This document shows, piece by piece, positions 59,384 through 64,000 of a DNA stretch of 64,000 nt; within the stretch, counting starts at the first letter, position 1; each line of letters begins with the position of its first letter. This DNA is from Acidobacteriota bacterium (GTDB lineage Bacteria; Acidobacteriota; Terriglobia; Terriglobales; Acidobacteriaceae), in NCBI GenBank assembly GCA_021780075.1, contig JAJXZL010000002.1:62001-126000 (forward strand), written 5' to 3'. A program made the position numbers and the translations under genes. Below the pieces are notes generated by a model that saw only the letters and a list, made by a program, of their open reading frames with translations, was not told the origin of the DNA and searched no databases.

Positions 59384-59796
59384 GGATTCATTCCATTCCA
59401 AGAGGCCGCGACGAGGGTGCTGCGCGGCAAAAAATTTGAAAGCTCAACTCAGCATAAGAGGGCGGCTTACAAGACACAATATGACCGTCGTGCAATGCCG
59501 CAGTGCATACCTTCGGGGATGTGTTGTGCTCGGTGGATTTGCGCGCTGCTTTTCCACAGCAGCGCCGCTTCACGCCTTCCGTGAACCAAATCAGGTACGG
59601 GTTATCCACTCACTTTTTCTTGCTGCGGCAATTGATGTCTGCTTATCCACGCATATTATTGGCATAATCACAGCAAGAGCGGTTCCTCCGTAACTGTTCC
59701 AAGAGCAACGTCCGGGACAAACGTTGGGAATTCGAACTTCAGAAGCACAGTTCGCGACCCGAGGCTAAACCGGACCCACCACGGGAGCATGGAAGA
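59384..59796. other. Divergent promoter region
   Basis: About 410 bases between the c-di-GMP gene (minus) and the MerR-TPR gene (plus), AT-richer than its surroundings. No gene seen. The plus-strand promoter candidate is listed separately. Confidence 0.4.
59632..59659 (+). promoter_or_regulatory. Candidate promoter for the MerR-TPR gene
   Basis: TTGATG (59632-59637), 16-base spacer, TATTAT (59654-59659). The transcript leader would be about 130 bases. Not the 19-20-base spacer of MerR-activated promoters. Confidence 0.45.
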
Positions 59797-60750
59797 GTGA
59801 CCAGCTATACCCGCCAGGATGTATTGCGGATACTGCAAATCAGTTCCCGCCAGTTGCAGGGTTGGGAGAAGGCCGGCCTCATTCCTGCACAGCAAATCTA
59901 CACATTTCAGGATCTCAGGCAGTTAAAAACCCTGCGCGCGCTGCGCGAGGACTCTGTTTCGGCGGCCTCGATACGGCACTCGATCGTGGCGATGAAGTCC
60001 GTGGCCGGCCTGTCCAATCCCCTGCTTGAGGCTAGCCTGGTACGGACTGGCACGAGGCTGGCCTTTCGCTGCGAAGGGACTATGGTCGATCCGATCCGGC
60101 GGCAGTTTCTCTTCGACTTCGAGCGCCTTGACCGGGACCAGGGATTGCCGCAGCCCTCACCACTGCGCAGGCCGCGCGGGAGCAATGCACAAGGGGTACA
60201 GGAGTCCTTCCTTGCCGCCGTGCAGGCAGAGGAGACAGGCGACAAACAGAGGGCCGCTGCTCTCTATGAAGAGATTCTGGCGCGGACCCCCGACTACGCG
60301 CCAGCCTGCATCAATCTCGGAACCATCCACTTCCATCTGCACCAATACGGCCGGGCCGAGGAACTCTATCGCCGCGCTACGGAGGCCGACCCCGGCTACG
60401 TGCTGGCGTTCTTTGATCTGGGCAACGTTCTGGACGAGCTGGAGCGGCCGGATGAATCGATCGCCGCCTACAGACAAGCCGTAGCTCTGGCCCCCCACTA
60501 TGCGGATGCGCACTACAACCTGGCCCTGGCCTTTGAGCGCAAGGGAGAGCGTCGCGCGGCGCTTCGCCACTGGCAGGCCTACCTGCGGTTGGACAGGACC
60601 GGACCCTGGGCGGACCACGCGCGCGGCCAGATTCGCGCTCTGCTGGGCCGCGAAAGGCTGGCGATTGCCTGGCGCGCAAGCCGGTTTGTTGCACCGCGCA
60701 AATCAATACCAGCCTTGGAGTTGGTAAGCCCCCCACCCCCGGCCGGCTAG
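59797..60750 (+). CDS. MerR-type HTH fused to TPR repeats
   Basis: A 317-residue protein from GTG 59797. Residues 1-70 are a MerR-like winged helix (YTRQDVLRILQISSRQLQGW, EKAGLI, YTFQDLRQLKTLRAL). A linker with a strand-rich piece follows, then about three tetratricopeptide repeats (residues 135-270): AAALYEEILARTPDYAPACI, AEELYRRATEADPGYVLAFF, SIAAYRQAVALAPHYADAHY. The coiled-coil dimer helix and metal/drug domain of real MerR proteins are absent. TPRs usually bind partner proteins, so this may be a DNA-binding adaptor. Related fusions occur in Acidobacteria; function unknown. It faces away from the c-di-GMP gene. Confidence 0.82.
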   Translation: MTSYTRQDVLRILQISSRQLQGWEKAGLIPAQQIYTFQDLRQLKTLRALREDSVSAASIRHSIVAMKSVAGLSNPLLEASLVRTGTRLAFRCEGTMVDPIRRQFLFDFERLDRDQGLPQPSPLRRPRGSNAQGVQESFLAAVQAEETGDKQRAAALYEEILARTPDYAPACINLGTIHFHLHQYGRAEELYRRATEADPGYVLAFFDLGNVLDELERPDESIAAYRQAVALAPHYADAHYNLALAFERKGERRAALRHWQAYLRLDRTGPWADHARGQIRALLGRERLAIAWRASRFVAPRKSIPALELVSPPPPAG

Positions 60751-61087
60751 GCTGGAGCCTCTTCCTGGCCTGAAAGCCCCTTGAAAATGACGCCGCCGGC
60801 GGCCGGGACGATTGCGCACCACCCGGCCATCCAAATTGGACCTGCCGCCCGAGCAACTTTGTATAAGAATCCGAGTCTAAACATAAATAGATAGGTACGC
60901 TTTGTCTCTTCTGGAGGCTGCTCCGGGGATGCGGCGGAAGCAAATACGCCGATATCCTCGTTCATCCTTTGCCACTCCGGAAACTGGCTAGAGCGTCATC
61001 GTGTAGGCTTCATAAACGCGGATATCAAAGTATTCTGTCCGTACCAGCAAAGTTGGACTCGCAACGCTCCACCGAACAAGGATGATT
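60751..61087. other. Intergenic region before the sedolisin gene
   Basis: About 340 bases. A 72-codon minus-strand frame (60747-60965) with a hydrophobic stretch is possible but unsupported. No clear promoter or terminator was found. Confidence 0.35.
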
Positions 61088-64000
61088 ATGAAGACGATGA
61101 TTGCACTCTCAAAGCACAAGTGGTTTCGGATTGGCGGATGGATCGCCAGCTGCTTCCTTGCGGCCAGCGCTTTTGCCGCGCAGGCGCCTGCGCCCCGCAT
61201 TCGCTCCGCGATTACCAATGAAATGTCCATGTTGAAAGGTTCGCCGCAGGTGGAGGCGCAGTTTGACGCCGGCCCGATGCCCGCCGCTACGCGCCTCACT
61301 GGCATCAGCATCGTCTTCAATCGCTCGGCTGCCCAGCAGGCTGACCTTGTTGCGCTGCTCGCCGCGCAACAGAATCCCGCCTCGCCGCTCTATCACCAGT
61401 GGCTGACCCCCGACCAGTTTGCGGCACGCTTCGGCATGGCGCAGACTGACATCGACAAGGTGCAGCTCTGGCTTCAGCAGCAGGGCTTCTCCATCGATTA
61501 CACCGCCCGCAGTCGAAACATGATCCGCTTCTCCGGCACCGTGGGCCAGGTACAACAGGCGTTTCAGACCCAGATGCACTTCTACACCGTCAACGGAACA
61601 AAGCACTTTGCTCCGACCTCAGCGCTCTCAGTGCCGTCGGCCATTGCGCCGGTGGTTGAGGGCATCAGGAATCTGAGCGACTTCAAGCCGCGTTCCATGC
61701 GCATTTCCCACAACGCTCCCACCGCGAACCCAGCGTTTACGTCGTCCATTTCAGGGAGTGTGTTCTTTGCCCCCGGCGACATCAAAATGGCCTATGACCC
61801 GCTTGGCACCCTGACCAAGAACTACGACGGCACAGGGCAGACGATTGCCATCATGGGCCAGTCGGCCGTTGAACCCGGCGATATTCAGAACTTCCAGAAG
61901 GCGGCTGGGCTACCCGTCAAAGCACCCACGATGGTGCTCGTGCCGGGCTCGGGCAACCCGGTTATCACCTCCGGCGACGAGAGCGAGTCCGATCTTGACC
62001 TGGAATGGTCCGGCGCCATGGCTCCCGGAGCCGACATTTACTTTGTCTACACAGGTGACAGCACCAGCTCCAATGGCGTTTTTGACTCGATGACCTATGC
62101 CATCGATCAGAAAATCGGAGACATCATCAGCGTGAGCTATGGTGCCTGCGAGCCTGCCCTGCAGGGCTTCTCACTGGAGTCGACATTCCAGCAGGCCGCG
62201 TCCCAGGGACAAACTATCCTTGCCGCCTCAGGCGACCAGGGATCCACCTCGTGTAATGGACAGTCCAACCTGAGCACATCGGTGCAGACGTCGCTCGCCG
62301 TCAACTACCCCGCCAGCAGCCCCTGGGTCACTGCCGTGGGCGGCACGGAGATTGATAACCCCAACACGGCCTATTACACCTCGAGCATCGCCTACAAACC
62401 GGACTACTACACGGCAACCGGCACCTACTGGGCTGACAAGCAGAGCACCGACGTGATTACCTCCGCGCTGCAGTGGCTGCCTGAAGTGGCGTGGAATGAC
62501 GACGCCAGCGCCTATGGCCTAAGTTCCACCGGCGGAGGCGTGAGCACTCTGTTCAAAAAACCCACATGGCAGGCGGGCGTTCCCGGCATTCCCACCGACA
62601 CAATGCGCGATGTTCCGGATATCGCTCTCTACTCCTCGCCGAACTACGTTACCTATCTCTACTGCAGCAGCGATACGACCGCGTGGACTACAACATCGCC
62701 GGCGCAGGCATCCAGTTGTACCGATGGCACGAGTTTTCGTGACACCGTCTCTGGCGGGAATTGGCTGACGCTGGCCGGCGGCACCAGCTTTGCCACGCCG
62801 GTCTTTGCCGGGATGCTGGCGCTCATCAACCAGCAGAAGAACTACACAACCGGACAGGGACAGATTAACCCGACGCTCTATACGCTGGCCTCGAACAGCA
62901 CCACGTATGCGGCGGCCTTCCACGACATCACGATCGGCAACAACAACTGCCTTGCCGGATCAACCTATTGCGGCTCCAGCACGGCAGGCTACTCCGCGGG
63001 CACGGGCTACGACCAGGTGACAGGGCTGGGATCCGTCATCCTGAGCGGTTTGTCAACGGCATGGCCAGCAAACACCGGTGCTTCCGCCGGCCTGATCGAC
63101 ACCACCACGGCCGTGACATCGTCGACGAACACGCCGACCACCAGTACTCCGGTCACCTTCACCATCAAAGTCGCCTCGACCAGCGGATCGACCGTTCCCA
63201 CAGGCACGGTGAACCTCTCCATTGATCAAACCGTCAGCGGCGGCGGCACAACATCGAGCGTGGTGCTGGACTCAACGGGCACCGCAACCTATCAGATGAC
63301 TTTCACCACCACCGGCGCGCACACGGTTACGGCAAACTATGCGGGCGACACAACCCACGCCGCCTCAACAGGCGCAATCTCGATTGGTGCAAGCATTGCC
63401 TCTGCGCCCTTCAGGGTGAGCGCCACTCCCGCAACGCTCACCGTCAAGCAGGGCTCCTCGGGCCAGGAGACGCTCACGATTACACCTTTGAATGGCTACA
63501 CGGGCACGGTGTATCTGAGCTTCACGACCTCCAACTCCAGCGCACTCACCAACCTGTGCTACAACTTCACAACCATCGCCCCCGATGGCTCAAGTGGCTC
63601 GGTAACGGTGAGCGGAGCAGCCCCCGCAAGCACTACCTTTACGCTGGACACCAACGCCATGGATTGCAGCAGCGGTGGCGGCGGTTACGGCGGCTACTAC
63701 GGCTACTACAGCGGCAAGAGCCACATGCTGCCCTTGCGCGTGATGCAGGGCACGGGTACCTCACGCAACAACGGACCGAATCCGGCTCCCGCAGGGCTGG
63801 CGTTTGCCGGGCTGCTGCTAGCAGGGTTCATGGCCCGCTATTCAAAGAAGCTGCGCGGCGTGGCTGGCGTCATCGCCCTGGTGGCGCTGAGCTTGACGAT
63901 CTCCGCCTGCGGTGGAGGCGGCGTGAGCGTCTCGAATCCACCCACGGGCACCTACACTGTGACCGTAACGGCCAAGGATTCGGTCACAACCTCCCAGAGC
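61088..64000 (+). CDS. Sedolisin-family (S53) protease with Ig-like and anchor regions, 3' end cut
   Basis: An exported serine-carboxyl protease, 971 codons visible and open at the window edge. Signal peptide MKTMIALSKHKWFRIGGWIA to near AFA; an activation prodomain with SPLYHQWLTPDQFAARFG and VQQAFQTQMHFYTVNG; the catalytic domain has the Glu/Asp pair of GDESESDLDLEW, oxyanion Asp in AASGDQGSTS, and nucleophile Ser in GGTSFATPVFAG, followed by the calcium-site glycine region (GYDQVTGLGS). An Ig-like Big_3-type domain (about 670-770) and a second beta domain follow. Near the end come a Gly/Tyr-rich segment, two hydrophobic helices and an internal ISACGGGG, then new strand sequence (GTYTVTVTAKD). 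Acid-active extracellular proteolysis is inferred. Confidence 0.92.
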   Translation, partial: MKTMIALSKHKWFRIGGWIASCFLAASAFAAQAPAPRIRSAITNEMSMLKGSPQVEAQFDAGPMPAATRLTGISIVFNRSAAQQADLVALLAAQQNPASPLYHQWLTPDQFAARFGMAQTDIDKVQLWLQQQGFSIDYTARSRNMIRFSGTVGQVQQAFQTQMHFYTVNGTKHFAPTSALSVPSAIAPVVEGIRNLSDFKPRSMRISHNAPTANPAFTSSISGSVFFAPGDIKMAYDPLGTLTKNYDGTGQTIAIMGQSAVEPGDIQNFQKAAGLPVKAPTMVLVPGSGNPVITSGDESESDLDLEWSGAMAPGADIYFVYTGDSTSSNGVFDSMTYAIDQKIGDIISVSYGACEPALQGFSLESTFQQAASQGQTILAASGDQGSTSCNGQSNLSTSVQTSLAVNYPASSPWVTAVGGTEIDNPNTAYYTSSIAYKPDYYTATGTYWADKQSTDVITSALQWLPEVAWNDDASAYGLSSTGGGVSTLFKKPTWQAGVPGIPTDTMRDVPDIALYSSPNYVTYLYCSSDTTAWTTTSPAQASSCTDGTSFRDTVSGGNWLTLAGGTSFATPVFAGMLALINQQKNYTTGQGQINPTLYTLASNSTTYAAAFHDITIGNNNCLAGSTYCGSSTAGYSAGTGYDQVTGLGSVILSGLSTAWPANTGASAGLIDTTTAVTSSTNTPTTSTPVTFTIKVASTSGSTVPTGTVNLSIDQTVSGGGTTSSVVLDSTGTATYQMTFTTTGAHTVTANYAGDTTHAASTGAISIGASIASAPFRVSATPATLTVKQGSSGQETLTITPLNGYTGTVYLSFTTSNSSALTNLCYNFTTIAPDGSSGSVTVSGAAPASTTFTLDTNAMDCSSGGGGYGGYYGYYSGKSHMLPLRVMQGTGTSRNNGPNPAPAGLAFAGLLLAGFMARYSKKLRGVAGVIALVALSLTISACGGGGVSVSNPPTGTYTVTVTAKDSVTTSQS

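Noticed and set aside
60747-60965. 72-codon minus-strand frame with a hydrophobic stretch
   Set aside because: The purine-rich sequence lies too close to the ATG to be a good ribosome site, there is no homology I recognise, and it overlaps the MerR-TPR stop.

Overview
The window (about 60% G+C) looks like the chromosome of an acidobacterium of the Terriglobia/Acidobacteriaceae type. The reasons are a secreted VWFA-type protein of the acidobacterial family, a very long Oar-like TonB-dependent receptor with a carboxypeptidase-regulatory-like N-terminus, a sedolisin (S53) protease with Ig-like tail, paired Tat-exported ferritin-like proteins beside an ECF sigma/anti-sigma pair, and strand-switching short operons. 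No rRNA, tRNA, CRISPR array or prophage was recognised. Taxonomy is an inference from gene content.

Layout. 1-2.3 kb: end of a DAHP synthase gene, prephenate dehydrogenase (tyrA) and a secreted VWFA-like protein, co-directional. 2.3-5 kb (minus): a decayed short secreted-protein gene, a lipoprotein, and a two-gene toxin-antitoxin-like module (PIN protein plus unrecognised 239-residue partner). 5.4-11.6 kb (plus): a large secreted protein of unknown role, two exported di-iron ferritin-like paralogues, then an ECF sigma factor overlapping its membrane anti-sigma factor. 12.3-18.2 kb: a GH36-like glycosidase, two exported proteins of unknown role and a membrane-anchored HNH protein.

18.4-26.3 kb is a carbohydrate locus: TonB-dependent receptor (minus), LacI-family regulator (plus) and a GH2 enzyme closely resembling exo-beta-glucosaminidases (plus). 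The receptor and GH2 promoters each carry the same 16-bp palindrome just downstream of a good -35/-10 pair, so they probably form one small regulon. Gamma-glutamyltransferase and a CBS-pair protein follow.

29.3-45.7 kb is amino-acid catabolism. A tight minus-strand operon hpd-phhA-hmgA-orf284-fah degrades phenylalanine and tyrosine; a divergent Lrp/AsnC regulator probably controls it. The maleylacetoacetate isomerase slot is occupied by an unrecognised protein, orf284. An APC permease, thpR and citramalate synthase follow on the minus strand. A plus-strand acyl-CoA set (carboxyltransferase, acyl-CoA dehydrogenase, HMG-CoA lyase-like, enoyl-CoA hydratase) faces the 3-oxoacid CoA-transferase genes. 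Both pathways would yield acetoacetate, which the CoA-transferase would activate.

45.8-51 kb: an ABC-F ATPase whose linker contains a read-through repeat, then a 9-copy, 92-93-bp tandem array of REP-like palindromes abutting a REP-associated tyrosine transposase (RAYT), a TonB-type protein, and three more dispersed REP-like elements. 51-64 kb: PEP carboxylase, purN, purM, a PAS4-GGDEF-EAL protein with a C-terminal CZB zinc-binding domain, a MerR-TPR fusion and the sedolisin cut by the window edge.

Most interesting items: the REP array/RAYT unit, orf284 in the homogentisate operon, the twin LacI operators, the PIN/partner module, and the CZB-tailed c-di-GMP protein.
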